Made by a program: the position numbers and the translations under genes. A stretch of 64,000 nucleotides of DNA. It comes from Marinibacterium anthonyi (GTDB lineage: Bacteria > Pseudomonadota > Alphaproteobacteria > Rhodobacterales > Rhodobacteraceae). Where the stretch lies: positions 2,653,501-2,717,500 of the forward strand of contig CP031585.1 of assembly GCA_003217735.2 (NCBI GenBank). The letters run 5' to 3'. The notes beneath the pieces were generated by a model. It searched no databases and was not told the DNA's origin. It saw only the letters and a list, made by a program, of their open reading frames with translations. Shown here piece by piece: positions 1 through 7,811 of this stretch (the stretch's first letter is position 1; every line of letters starts with the position of its first letter).

Positions 1-1
1 A

Positions 2-65
2 GGCAGTTTTCAGGCTGGCCGCCGCGCTTACCAAAGAGCTGGCGGCGGCCAGCCTGAGAACTGCC
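2..65. repeat. Large near-perfect palindrome at the left edge
   Basis: Arms at 2-25 and 41-65 are inverted repeats (24 bp with one mismatch) around a 15-base spacer. The left arm begins GGCAGTTTTCAGGCTGG and the right arm is its complement. It lies 48 bp before a trio of tyrosine recombinases. It could be an end or recombination site of a recombinase-trio element, or a strong transcription terminator, although no T tract follows. The window does not show which. Confidence 0.7.
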
Positions 66-112
66 GGGCCGAAGCGTGCACCGGGTGGGGGCATGGGGAG
101 GGTTTTGCGCTG

Positions 113-1462
113 GTGTCGATTATTTCTGTTTGCGAGCGTCGCGTGGCCGGGGGTCTCGACGCGCATGTGCCGTTGATCCTGCGCGGTGACGCGCTCTACG
201 ACCCCGATCTGGATCGCTTCTTTCTCGACCTGCCGCTATCGGGGATTCGATCGCGGCATTCGCTTCGCGCCCAGGCCTATGATGTGACAGTTTGGCTTCG
301 CTTTCTCGATGCCTGCGGCAAGACCGTATGGGCTGCGACCCGCGACGATGTTGAGGCTTATCATCGTGCGCGCCGGCGCGGCGATGCTGGTCAGCGGATC
401 ACGGCGGCAAGCTGGAACAGGGCCGTCGCCAGCCTTGATCGCCTCTATCGCTGGGGCGAGCGGCAAGGGCTGATCGCCGAGGCACCGTTCAACCGTCGTG
501 CCGTGTGGCGACCGGCGCAGGGTGGACGTCGCGGAATGATCGCCGCGCGCAACGACGCCTATGAACGCGTTGCGAAGCGGTCGGATGTCCGGTTCGTCAC
601 GATGGACGACTACCGCATCTTCCGCGAGGTCGGTCTGCGCGGCCTCGCGCCTGACGGCAGCGAACGCCCCGGCGCACGTGATCGGAACGGATTGCGCAAC
701 GCACTCTTCGCCGATCTGCTCGTCACGACAGGTTTGCGACTGGAAGAGGCCTCAGGTCTGCTCGCCGGTGATCTCGCGGTTATCGTTCCGGACGGCGATG
801 AGAACCGGCAGCTCTGGCTGCGCCTGCCGCCGCCGCTCACCAAGGGCGATCGCGGACGAAGTGTTCTGGTCCCACGCCGGCTGCTTCGTCAGATCGCGGC
901 CTATATCGATGTCGAGCGCGCGGCAGGCGCGGCCAAATTCGTCGCGCGCGATGGTGCGGCGTGCTTTGACCGGCCGATCCATATCACCGACGCCGGTCTC
1001 GACCGCATGCGCGATGTCTGCACGCCAGAAGAACGATGCCGTCTGATCCTGTGCAGCGAGAACGGAACGCCGCGCGAGCCCGCGGCGCTATGGCTGACCG
1101 AGGTTGGACAGCCCGTTCGACCCAATTCCTGGGAGGTGATCTTCGCCCGCGCCTGCAAGCGCTGTAGAGACTATGGTTTCTCGTTGTCGATCAGCCCGCA
1201 CCAGCTGCGCCACACCTTCGCGGTCCATATGCTCGCCTTGCTGATCCAGGAGCGTCTGCGCGAAGCCGCATTGCCGGCGGGGCCGATGGAGAGCTACCGG
1301 CTGATCCTGGGCGACCCGCTGCAGCAGGTGCAACGCCTGCTCGGCCACGCGAGTCTCGCCACCACCTATATCTATCTCGACCATATTGCGACCCGCGCCG
1401 ATACGGTGGATTCGGCGGTCGAGGAGTTGCTGGCACTGCTGCCGGGACCGCAGGGCGCATGA
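113..1462 (+). CDS. Tyrosine recombinase, first of a trio
   Basis: A 449-residue phage-integrase-type tyrosine recombinase that would cut and rejoin DNA at specific sites. The catalytic set is visible: Arg in TTGLRLEEA (about residue 209), HQLRH (about 363-367), GHAS (about 411) and a tyrosine in TTYIYLDH (about 419-421). An N-terminal SAM-like core-binding region precedes the catalytic part. The start is GTG at 113, with GGGAGG about 11 bases upstream. The stop overlaps the next start as ATGA, so the three recombinase genes are translationally coupled. Three adjacent tyrosine recombinases are known from RIT (recombinase-in-trio) elements, Tn554-like transposons and some genomic-island integration modules. 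The longer sizes of genes two and three make the exact class uncertain. Confidence 0.9.
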   Translation: MSIISVCERRVAGGLDAHVPLILRGDALYDPDLDRFFLDLPLSGIRSRHSLRAQAYDVTVWLRFLDACGKTVWAATRDDVEAYHRARRRGDAGQRITAASWNRAVASLDRLYRWGERQGLIAEAPFNRRAVWRPAQGGRRGMIAARNDAYERVAKRSDVRFVTMDDYRIFREVGLRGLAPDGSERPGARDRNGLRNALFADLLVTTGLRLEEASGLLAGDLAVIVPDGDENRQLWLRLPPPLTKGDRGRSVLVPRRLLRQIAAYIDVERAAGAAKFVARDGAACFDRPIHITDAGLDRMRDVCTPEERCRLILCSENGTPREPAALWLTEVGQPVRPNSWEVIFARACKRCRDYGFSLSISPHQLRHTFAVHMLALLIQERLREAALPAGPMESYRLILGDPLQQVQRLLGHASLATTYIYLDHIATRADTVDSAVEELLALLPGPQGA

Positions 1463-3246
1463 GCGGGCGTCCCCGCAAGGGCAGGCCCGTCGCTTTCGTA
1501 CCCGTCACGCCGGAGCGAGCCAATCCCGATCCGGTGCTCGGCCTCAGGTTCGTCATCGAGGCGCGGCATGGCGGGACCGTCCTGGTCGACATGACCGATC
1601 TCGATCCTCGTCCGCTCGCTATCGCCTTTGCCAGCGCGTTGCGCCGGTCGGCCGCGCTCGGCGGCCGGATCGGTGCGGCCAGCGTCATCAAACAGTATGT
1701 AAACTCCTATCGCCGTTTCTTCACCTGGCTTTCCGATGAGGCGGGGGAGGTGGACGGGCCCGAAGACGTGCGCGCAGCCCATGTCGACGGTTTCGCATCG
1801 GCACTCGAACGCGGGGGAATGGGCGCGATCTACCGGCATGTGACGGTCAGCAAGATCGTCAATACGCTGCGTGCGATAGAGGCGGATCGGCCCGACAGGA
1901 TCACGCCCGACCTCCATGAGCGGTTGCGCTATACAATGGCGACCTCGGCGGGACGCTCGACCCCGCGTGATGCCTACAGTCCCTTCGTCGCCCGCGCGCT
2001 GCGCGACGCGGCCCGTACGGACGTGGAAGCGATATTCCGCCGGATCGGCGCCGAGGATCGGACCGATGAGGGCGATCCGGTCATTGCCGGAGCGCGGGCC
2101 GATGTCGAAGCTCTCATCGCGCGCCATGGAGCCGTTCGGACCGAGAGCGTCGAGCTGCGCCGTCTCTATTTCATGCGCTTGCGGCGCGGTTTGCCGATCA
2201 GCACGCTGATCGACGACCTGCATCGCCGACATCATCTGCACGTCACCGATCTGCCGCCATTGCTCGTGCTGCTTGCTCTCGATACCGGCCTCGAGCCGGA
2301 ATGCCTGAAGGCGCTGACGGTCGATTGCCTGGCCAATCCCTCCGCCGGAACCGTTGAACTTCGATACCTGAAGCGACGCGCCGGCGCCGCCGGGCACAAG
2401 AGCATGCGCGTGCGCGACGGCGGCCTCGGCACGCCGGGTGGCCTTCTCCGCCGGCTGATCGAGATCACGACCGTCGCCCGTCAGCATCTGCCCACCGATT
2501 GTCTCTGGGTTTACCACAACGTCGGCGGTCTCCATGCCGGCATCCGTCATCCGCGCGAACGCCTCGACGCCTGGGTGGCACGGCACCGGATTGTCGATGA
2601 GGAGGGCAAGCCGCTCCATCTTCTGCTGTCCCGGCTTCGCAAAACCCACAAGGCGCTGTGGTACACCAAAACCGAGGGGTACATCGCCCGCTTCGCGGTC
2701 GGCCACACGCCCGAGGTCGCGGCGCGCCACTACGCCGATCTGCCATCGCTGCGGCCCCTGCACGAGGCCACCGTCGCCGATGCCTTCCGCGACGCTGTCG
2801 TCGCCGCGATGCCGACCATCCTCGCGCCAGCAGCCGAGAAGACGCTGCGCGAAGCGCCCGAACAGGCCGGGCCGCTGATGCCGCCGGATGCGGTCGGTTC
2901 CATTCTCGATGGGGAGCAGGATCTCTGGCTCGCCGCCTGCGCGGGGTTCCATAGCAGCCCCTTCGCCGAGGCCGGCTCGCCATGCCAGCAGCCGTTCTGG
3001 GGATGCCTCCATTGCCCCAACGCCGTCATCACCGCCCGCAAGCTCCCCGCGATCATGGCCTTCCTGTCCTTCGTCGAAGACCAGCGGCAGGGGCTTCCCG
3101 GTCCCGACTGGATGGTCAAGTTCGGGCAGGTTCATGCCCGGATCGTCCATCAGATCTTGCCCGCGTTTTCCGATGCCGTTGTCGCCGAAGCGCGGTTACG
3201 CGCCGTGGAGGAGCGCCTCTATCTGCCCCCCGAGGCGCGCGCATGA
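1459..3246 (+). CDS. Tyrosine recombinase-like protein, second of a trio
   Basis: A 595-residue integrase-family protein. The C-terminal half has LRKTHKALW followed by GHTPEVAARHYAD, which matches the box II region with the histidine and tyrosine. At the usual first-arginine position the sequence reads DTGLEPECLKAL, so that arginine is not evident and the enzyme may be divergent or depend on its partners. A Cys-rich tail (CQQPFWGCLHCPNA) resembles a small metal-binding motif, typical of the larger members of multi-recombinase modules. The gene starts at ATG 1459 inside the stop of the first recombinase and ends by an ATGA overlap with the third. A shared role in integration or transposition is inferred from this coupling. 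Confidence 0.82.
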   Translation: MSGRPRKGRPVAFVPVTPERANPDPVLGLRFVIEARHGGTVLVDMTDLDPRPLAIAFASALRRSAALGGRIGAASVIKQYVNSYRRFFTWLSDEAGEVDGPEDVRAAHVDGFASALERGGMGAIYRHVTVSKIVNTLRAIEADRPDRITPDLHERLRYTMATSAGRSTPRDAYSPFVARALRDAARTDVEAIFRRIGAEDRTDEGDPVIAGARADVEALIARHGAVRTESVELRRLYFMRLRRGLPISTLIDDLHRRHHLHVTDLPPLLVLLALDTGLEPECLKALTVDCLANPSAGTVELRYLKRRAGAAGHKSMRVRDGGLGTPGGLLRRLIEITTVARQHLPTDCLWVYHNVGGLHAGIRHPRERLDAWVARHRIVDEEGKPLHLLLSRLRKTHKALWYTKTEGYIARFAVGHTPEVAARHYADLPSLRPLHEATVADAFRDAVVAAMPTILAPAAEKTLREAPEQAGPLMPPDAVGSILDGEQDLWLAACAGFHSSPFAEAGSPCQQPFWGCLHCPNAVITARKLPAIMAFLSFVEDQRQGLPGPDWMVKFGQVHARIVHQILPAFSDAVVAEARLRAVEERLYLPPEARA

Positions 3247-5459
3247 CCGCGCCCGCCCTTGCCCGCGCGCATGCGTTCGATGATCGGCCCGTGCTGGCGT
3301 GCGCGCCGCTCAAGCCGGGCCATGCCCGCGAGGACCTGTCGCGCGTCGGCGATCCAAGCTGGAATCTGGGTCCCGCCGTCTTCCGTGAGAACGCCCGGCG
3401 CTGCCACGTCACCGTGCATTTCGACGTGCTCGAAGATGCCGATGTGCAGGCAATGATGCGCGCCTATCTCTATGCGCGTCTCAATGTCGACCTTCCCGGC
3501 CATCGTCCGAAGCTGCCGCCCAGCTGCGTGCGGCAGGCGTTCAACCGGGCGCGGCGCTTCTTCGGCTTCGTCCGCGAACGATTGGGCGCGCTGGACCTTG
3601 CCCGCATTGATCCTCCGCTGATCGACGCCTACGCGCGGCATCTCCGAGAGGACCCGGCAAGGCGGCCCGTCATTGTCGGGCAGCTTCTCGAGGTCGTCAT
3701 CGACTTCTATCTCTACCGCGAGCACCTTCCCGGCGGCGGCTTGTCGTTCGAACCGTGGGACGGGCGGCCACCCGCGCGCGTCGCGGGCTATCGTCATGTT
3801 CCCGAGAACCGGACCCCGCGCATCCCCGAGCCGATCATTGCGCCGCTTCTGGCATGGTCGCTGCGCTACATCACGGTATTCGCAGGGGACATTCTCGCCG
3901 CCCGGCGTGAGCTTTCCCGGCTCGAAGCGCGCCGCGACCGGCTCTTCGTTGCGGAACAGGGATTGCCGCATGCGGAGCGCCGCCGCCGGCAACGGCAGCG
4001 ACTGGTGCGCTATTTCCGGTCCCGCGCGCGGCAAGGTCGGGGCGTGCCGGTCTGGGCAAGTCCGCCCAACGGTTCCGCATCCGTCGATCCGGTAAGCGGG
4101 GAGCTTCTGCCCGTCGTCAACGTGCAGCTTCTGCATCTTCACGTAGGCGTCGATGCCGCCAGGGAGCCGGCGATGCATCTCGCTCTCGCCGGCGGCGCGT
4201 CCGATCTCATCGCCGCCGCCATCGCGGATATCGGGATCGAACCCGGCGGCATGGATACGCCGATCTCGGTCGATGCCGATCTCGACCGGCCATGGCGGCT
4301 CCGCTTCGATGCCAAATCCCTCGTCTTGGAAGAGCGCATGCTGCAGGCAGCGGCTTATGTGGTCTGCGCCTATCTGACCGGTATGCGCGATTGCGAGGTG
4401 CAGGCGATGCGCCGGGGATGCCTGACGCTTGCGCGCAGCGAGGACGGCACCGTGTCACGACACCGCGTCCGTTCCACCGCCTACAAGGGAAAGGGGGCCC
4501 GGGGAGCGCAGGCGGAGTGGGTGACCATCGAGCCCGTCGCCGATGCGATCGGGGTGCTCGAACAGTTGACCCGGCGCGCGGCTGTTGCCCATGGCCTCGA
4601 TACGCTCTGGCCCGTGCTGTCTGTGACGCGAAGTAGCAAACCGCACGTCTCCGCCGAGATCGTGCGCCAGATCAACGCCTATCGTGACCACCTGAACAGG
4701 CTGTTCGGGACGGAAGAGGCGCCCGCCATACCGCCCGGGCCGGACGGCAAGCCCTGGCGGATCACGACCCGCCAGTTTCGTCGCACGATCGCATGGCACA
4801 TCGCCAACCGTCCCTTCGGAACGGTGGCCGGCATGATCCAGTACAAGCATGCATCCGTCGCCGCGTTCGAAGGCTACGCGGGTAGCAGCGCCTCGGGTTT
4901 CCGCGCCGAGGTCGAGGCGCAACGCCGGCTCGGCCAGATCGATGATCTGCTCGAGTATTTCGACAGGCGGCGCGGCGGGGCCGACCTTGGTGGGCCGGCC
5001 GGTCCTCGTGTCGCGCGTACCCTCGACGAGACATCCACCGAGCTTGGGCCATTGCCGCCGATGATCGCCGACCGGTCCCGTCTGCGCACCATGCTCGCCA
5101 GTCTGGCCCGCACCCTGCATGTCGGACCGCTTGCCGATTGCTTCTTCGATCCGGCAACCGCCCTGTGCCTCAAGCGCGTGACAGATGCCGCGGCAGACCG
5201 CCCGCTGACAGCACTTTGTGAACCGACCCGCTGCCCGAACGCCTGCATCGCGGAACATCACAGGCCAGTCTGGGAGCGGAGTGCCGATGAGGCACGCATG
5301 TTGCTGCGCGAGAAGCGACTGCCCGGATTGCAGCGGGCCGCGCTCCAGCAGGAGGTTGACCGGATCGAGGGCGTGCTGGCCCGGATCGCGCCTGAGGGCG
5401 CGGCGCCGCCCGTTCGGGCGGCGGTAAAGGGAGAGGAAGCTTGGGATCGGGGTGAGTGA
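3243..5459 (+). CDS. Tyrosine recombinase-like protein, third of a trio
   Basis: A 738-residue integrase-family protein starting at the ATGA overlap at 3243; the reading frame is open further upstream but only inside the preceding gene. Catalytic features are LTGMRDCEVQAM (first Arg), TTRQFRRTIAWH (box II with Arg, and His replaced by Gln) and YKHASVAAFEGYAG (His and Tyr). The C-terminus carries a CEPTRCPNACIAEHH cluster, another possible zinc site. A perfect 9-bp hairpin (5404-5423) lies in its last codons. Together with the two upstream recombinases it probably forms one recombination machine. It may be the integration module of the whole element or a separate transposon inserted at its edge. 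Confidence 0.82.
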   Translation: MTAPALARAHAFDDRPVLACAPLKPGHAREDLSRVGDPSWNLGPAVFRENARRCHVTVHFDVLEDADVQAMMRAYLYARLNVDLPGHRPKLPPSCVRQAFNRARRFFGFVRERLGALDLARIDPPLIDAYARHLREDPARRPVIVGQLLEVVIDFYLYREHLPGGGLSFEPWDGRPPARVAGYRHVPENRTPRIPEPIIAPLLAWSLRYITVFAGDILAARRELSRLEARRDRLFVAEQGLPHAERRRRQRQRLVRYFRSRARQGRGVPVWASPPNGSASVDPVSGELLPVVNVQLLHLHVGVDAAREPAMHLALAGGASDLIAAAIADIGIEPGGMDTPISVDADLDRPWRLRFDAKSLVLEERMLQAAAYVVCAYLTGMRDCEVQAMRRGCLTLARSEDGTVSRHRVRSTAYKGKGARGAQAEWVTIEPVADAIGVLEQLTRRAAVAHGLDTLWPVLSVTRSSKPHVSAEIVRQINAYRDHLNRLFGTEEAPAIPPGPDGKPWRITTRQFRRTIAWHIANRPFGTVAGMIQYKHASVAAFEGYAGSSASGFRAEVEAQRRLGQIDDLLEYFDRRRGGADLGGPAGPRVARTLDETSTELGPLPPMIADRSRLRTMLASLARTLHVGPLADCFFDPATALCLKRVTDAAADRPLTALCEPTRCPNACIAEHHRPVWERSADEARMLLREKRLPGLQRAALQQEVDRIEGVLARIAPEGAAPPVRAAVKGEEAWDRGE

Positions 5460-5503
5460 CGGGATGAGGAGAGCGGGAGAGGCCTGCTCCGCCCGTCCTG
5501 GAG
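5457..5503 (+). promoter_or_regulatory. Hairpin leader of the ardC-like gene (leader family, copy 1)
   Basis: An outer stem GACGGG (5458-5463) pairs with CCCGTC (5492-5497), enclosing an inner GCGG(G)AG / CTCCGC stem. It is followed at once by TGGAG (5499-5503), the ribosome-binding site of the gene at 5511. The same plan occurs before the ParB gene (7754) and the gene at 11111. It may be a cis-acting RNA that tunes translation. Confidence 0.5.
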
Positions 5504-5510
5504 ACCTGTC

Positions 5511-6413
5511 ATGTCCCGATCTTTCTCATCGGCCGGGCGCGCCGATGTTTATAACCGTATCACCTCCGAGATCATCGCCGCCATCGAGGCCGGCGCCGGC
5601 GACTGGCGTGCGCCCTGGTTCCACAACGGGAGCAGCATCGCGCGTCCGACCAACGTTTCATCCGGCAAGCGCTATCGCGGCATAAACACCTTGGCGCTCT
5701 GGGCCACGGGCTTTGCCGCCGGATATGACGACGGTCTCTGGGGCACCTACAAGCGATGGCAGGATTCCGGCGCGCAGGTGCGTAAAGGAGAACGCTCCAC
5801 CACGGTCGTCTTGTGGAGGGAGATCAAGGTTTCCCAGCAGGCCGACGACGAAGACGATGATGACGGGCATCGACGGATGTTCGCCCGCGCATTTTCTGTC
5901 TTCAATATTGCTCAGGTGGACGGGTACGAGCGCCCGGCGACCCCTGTGCTGCCCGAAGATGAACGCCTTGCCCATGCGGAAGCGTTCATTACAAACCTGG
6001 GCGTCAAGACGGAGTTCGGTGGATCGGAAGCCTATTACCGCCCGTCGTCCGACACCGTGTTTATGCCGCCGTTCACTTCGTTTCGCGATGCCGCGTCATT
6101 CTACGGTGTCTGGCTACACGAGAATGGTCACGCCAGTGGCGCAAAGCACAGGCTCGACCGCGACCTTTCCGGTCGCTTTGGTTCGGCCGCCTATGCCGCC
6201 GAAGAATGCTGCGTGGAAATTCTCAGCGGGCTCGTCTTGGCAGACCTCGGGATCGCCCACCATCCGCGCCCCGATCATGCCGCCTATATTGCCTCGTGGC
6301 TCAAGGTCCTGAAAGACGACCCCAAGGCCATCTTCACAGCCGCCAGCAAGGCGCAGCAGGCGGCCGACTGGATGCATGCGCAGCAGCCCCATGCAGAGGA
6401 GGTAGCGGCATGA
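5511..6413 (+). CDS. ardC: ArdC-like anti-restriction protein with zincin-like peptidase domain
   Basis: A 300-residue protein of the ArdC type. The N-terminal half (about 10-130) is the ssDNA-binding DUF1738-type domain, with APWFHNG, YRGINTLALW and VRKGERSTTVVLW. The C-terminal half is the zincin-like MPTase-PolyVal domain, with the metal motif HENGH (HExxH type, about residue 203) and the trailing AEECCVEILSG. ArdC proteins of conjugative plasmids protect incoming single-stranded DNA from restriction, so it probably acts in the recipient soon after transfer. The ATG at 5511 follows a structured leader and GGAG. A truncated copy of its C-terminus follows directly (6410). Confidence 0.88.
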   Translation: MSRSFSSAGRADVYNRITSEIIAAIEAGAGDWRAPWFHNGSSIARPTNVSSGKRYRGINTLALWATGFAAGYDDGLWGTYKRWQDSGAQVRKGERSTTVVLWREIKVSQQADDEDDDDGHRRMFARAFSVFNIAQVDGYERPATPVLPEDERLAHAEAFITNLGVKTEFGGSEAYYRPSSDTVFMPPFTSFRDAASFYGVWLHENGHASGAKHRLDRDLSGRFGSAAYAAEECCVEILSGLVLADLGIAHHPRPDHAAYIASWLKVLKDDPKAIFTAASKAQQAADWMHAQQPHAEEVAA

Positions 6414-6700
6414 CCAAAACCGTTCTCATTGCCGAAAAATTTCAGAATGGGGCTGGACTGTCAGGATATATTGCCGAGATTTCGAGCGCGTTCTGCTGCG
6501 CCTCGCTTGGGATCGTCCCGACTGTGCGCCACGCCGATTACATCGGCTCCTGGCTGGAGGTGATGCGCGAAGATTCCCGGGCCATCGTCCGTGCCGCCTC
6601 GCAGGCCAGCAAGGCGGCCGACTGGCTGCTGGCCCATCTGCCCGACGACAGCACCGATGTTGAGCGGCAGACCCCGACGGAAGGGAGGGCCGCGGCATGA
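6410..6700 (+). pseudogene. Truncated second copy of the ArdC C-terminus
   Basis: A 96-residue reading frame overlapping the ardC stop as ATGA and ending in ATGA with the next gene. Its second half, HADYIGSWLEVMREDSRAIV through ASKAADWLLAHLP, matches the end of the upstream ArdC (HAAYIASWLKVLKDDPKAIF), including the preceding AEISSAFCCASLGI segment. The ssDNA-binding domain and the HExxH motif are absent. It is most likely the remnant of a tandem ardC duplication or of a recombined allele. Because it is translationally coupled on both sides, it may still be translated. Confidence 0.7.
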
Positions 6701-7092
6701 TCCTCCTGACCGACACACAGCGTGACCGTTTGCTGGCGAATGGCCGCGATCGCGATCAGGATCACATTCCGGTCGTGAAGTTCTTCAATCCCTTCGGCGC
6801 CGGTGTCTGGCTCGCGACCGAGCTCGACGAGGACGGCGACATCATGTTTGGACTGGCCGACATTGGCTACCCCGAGCTTGGCTCCTGGAGCCTCAACGAA
6901 CTGCGTTCCATTCGGCTGCCCTTCGGCATGGGCATCGAGCGGGATCTGCTGTTCACGGGGGACTTCCCGATCTCGGTCTGGGCCGAGGCCGCCCGCGAAA
7001 CCGGCAGCATTCGCGATGCCGAGCGGCTGCTTTATCGCTCGGGCCGCCTGCCAGGCGGGAAACATCCCGATATGGAGCCCCCGCGTTCCTGA
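6697..7092 (+). CDS. DUF2958 domain-containing protein
   Basis: A 131-residue protein recognised as DUF2958 by its opening MILLTDTQRDRLLANGR, then HIPVVKFFNPFGAGVWLATEL, FGLADIGYPELGSWSLNEL and ERDLLFTGDFPISVWAE. The family is widespread on conjugative plasmids and ICEs, next to ArdC and ParB genes, and has no established biochemical role. The start overlaps the previous frame as ATGA, which places it in the ardC transcript. It has no signal peptide or membrane segment and is likely cytoplasmic. Confidence 0.85.
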   Translation: MILLTDTQRDRLLANGRDRDQDHIPVVKFFNPFGAGVWLATELDEDGDIMFGLADIGYPELGSWSLNELRSIRLPFGMGIERDLLFTGDFPISVWAEAARETGSIRDAERLLYRSGRLPGGKHPDMEPPRS

Positions 7093-7206
7093 GGTCCACG
7101 CTCTGCAGCTTTCGCGCCGCTCACTTCGCAGGAAGAGGGCGGCGCTTCTCCTTGTGACGCGGTGAAAGTTCGGCGCCCGGCCGGCTGCCCGTCGGGGAAC
7201 AGCACC

Positions 7207-7695
7207 ATGATACGAAACACGAGAACACCCGCCGTCGAACCGCAGAGACTCCGCTTCTCTGCCCAGGAGCAGGCCGTAGTCTATGAGGCCCGGCAGATCC
7301 TGCTGCGTCACCTAAACCAGAACCCTGTCCTGACGTCCTGGCAAGCAGTGCTCGACTACTGTGCTCTCACCATCAGGGGCGATGTGGAGCGCTTCCATGT
7401 CCTCTATCTCGACCGCAGGAACCGGCTGATCTCCGACGAGTGCCTCGCCACCGGCACGGTCGATCATGTCCCGGTCTATCCCCGGGAGGTGCTGCGGCGA
7501 TGCCTGGCGCTCAATGCCTCGGCGCTGATCATCGTGCACAATCATCCGGCCGGCGATCCCGAACCCTCGGCCGCCGATCTCGCGATGACGAAAGAAATCC
7601 GAAACGCCTGCGCGTCCCTGGGGGTGATACTCCACGACCACATCATCACCGGCGCTGGCCGGGAGACCAGCCTGCGCGCCCGAGGTGAGCTCTGA
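7207..7695 (+). CDS. radC: RadC-like JAB/MPN-domain protein
   Basis: A 162-residue RadC-family (JAB1/MPN-like) protein. The metal-binding JAMM pattern is present: a Glu in LISDECLATG, then HNHPAGDPEPSAAD (HxHP...S..D). Plasmid-borne RadC homologues of this length lack the N-terminal helix-hairpin-helix of the chromosomal protein, as here. The role is unresolved; links to DNA repair or to JAMM peptidase/nuclease activity have been proposed for the family. The ATG at 7207 is preferred because GGGGAA lies about 6 bases upstream; a GTG at 7162 is in frame. It is the last gene before the ParB leader. Confidence 0.87.
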   Translation: MIRNTRTPAVEPQRLRFSAQEQAVVYEARQILLRHLNQNPVLTSWQAVLDYCALTIRGDVERFHVLYLDRRNRLISDECLATGTVDHVPVYPREVLRRCLALNASALIIVHNHPAGDPEPSAADLAMTKEIRNACASLGVILHDHIITGAGRETSLRARGEL

Positions 7696-7753
7696 TGGGT
7701 CTGCGTGTTCATCCTCGGCTCGGCCTAGAGAGGGAAAGGAGGGTGGGGGTTTT

Positions 7754-7803
7754 GTGACGGGCTGGTTGCCGGAGAGAGAGGCTCCCCGGCGTCCGTCATG
7801 GAG
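7754..7803 (+). promoter_or_regulatory. Hairpin leader of the ParB gene (leader family, copy 2)
   Basis: TGACGG pairs with CCGTCA as an outer stem. An inner GCCGG/CCGGC stem holds an AGAGAGAGGCT-containing loop, and TGGAG follows 8 bases before the start at 7812. The sequence is nearly identical to 11053-11102, with a few differences in 50 bases, although the genes downstream are unrelated. Conservation of leader and not of gene suggests a regulatory RNA element. Confidence 0.6.
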
Positions 7804-7811
7804 ATACTGAC

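Noticed and set aside
1372-3150. A 592-codon minus-strand open frame
   Set aside because: Mirror of the second recombinase; composition-driven, without motifs.
5404-5423. Perfect 9-bp GC hairpin at the end of the third recombinase as a possible element end
   Set aside because: It lies within codons for an Ala/Pro/Arg run, shares no sequence with the palindrome at 2-65 and has no T tract.
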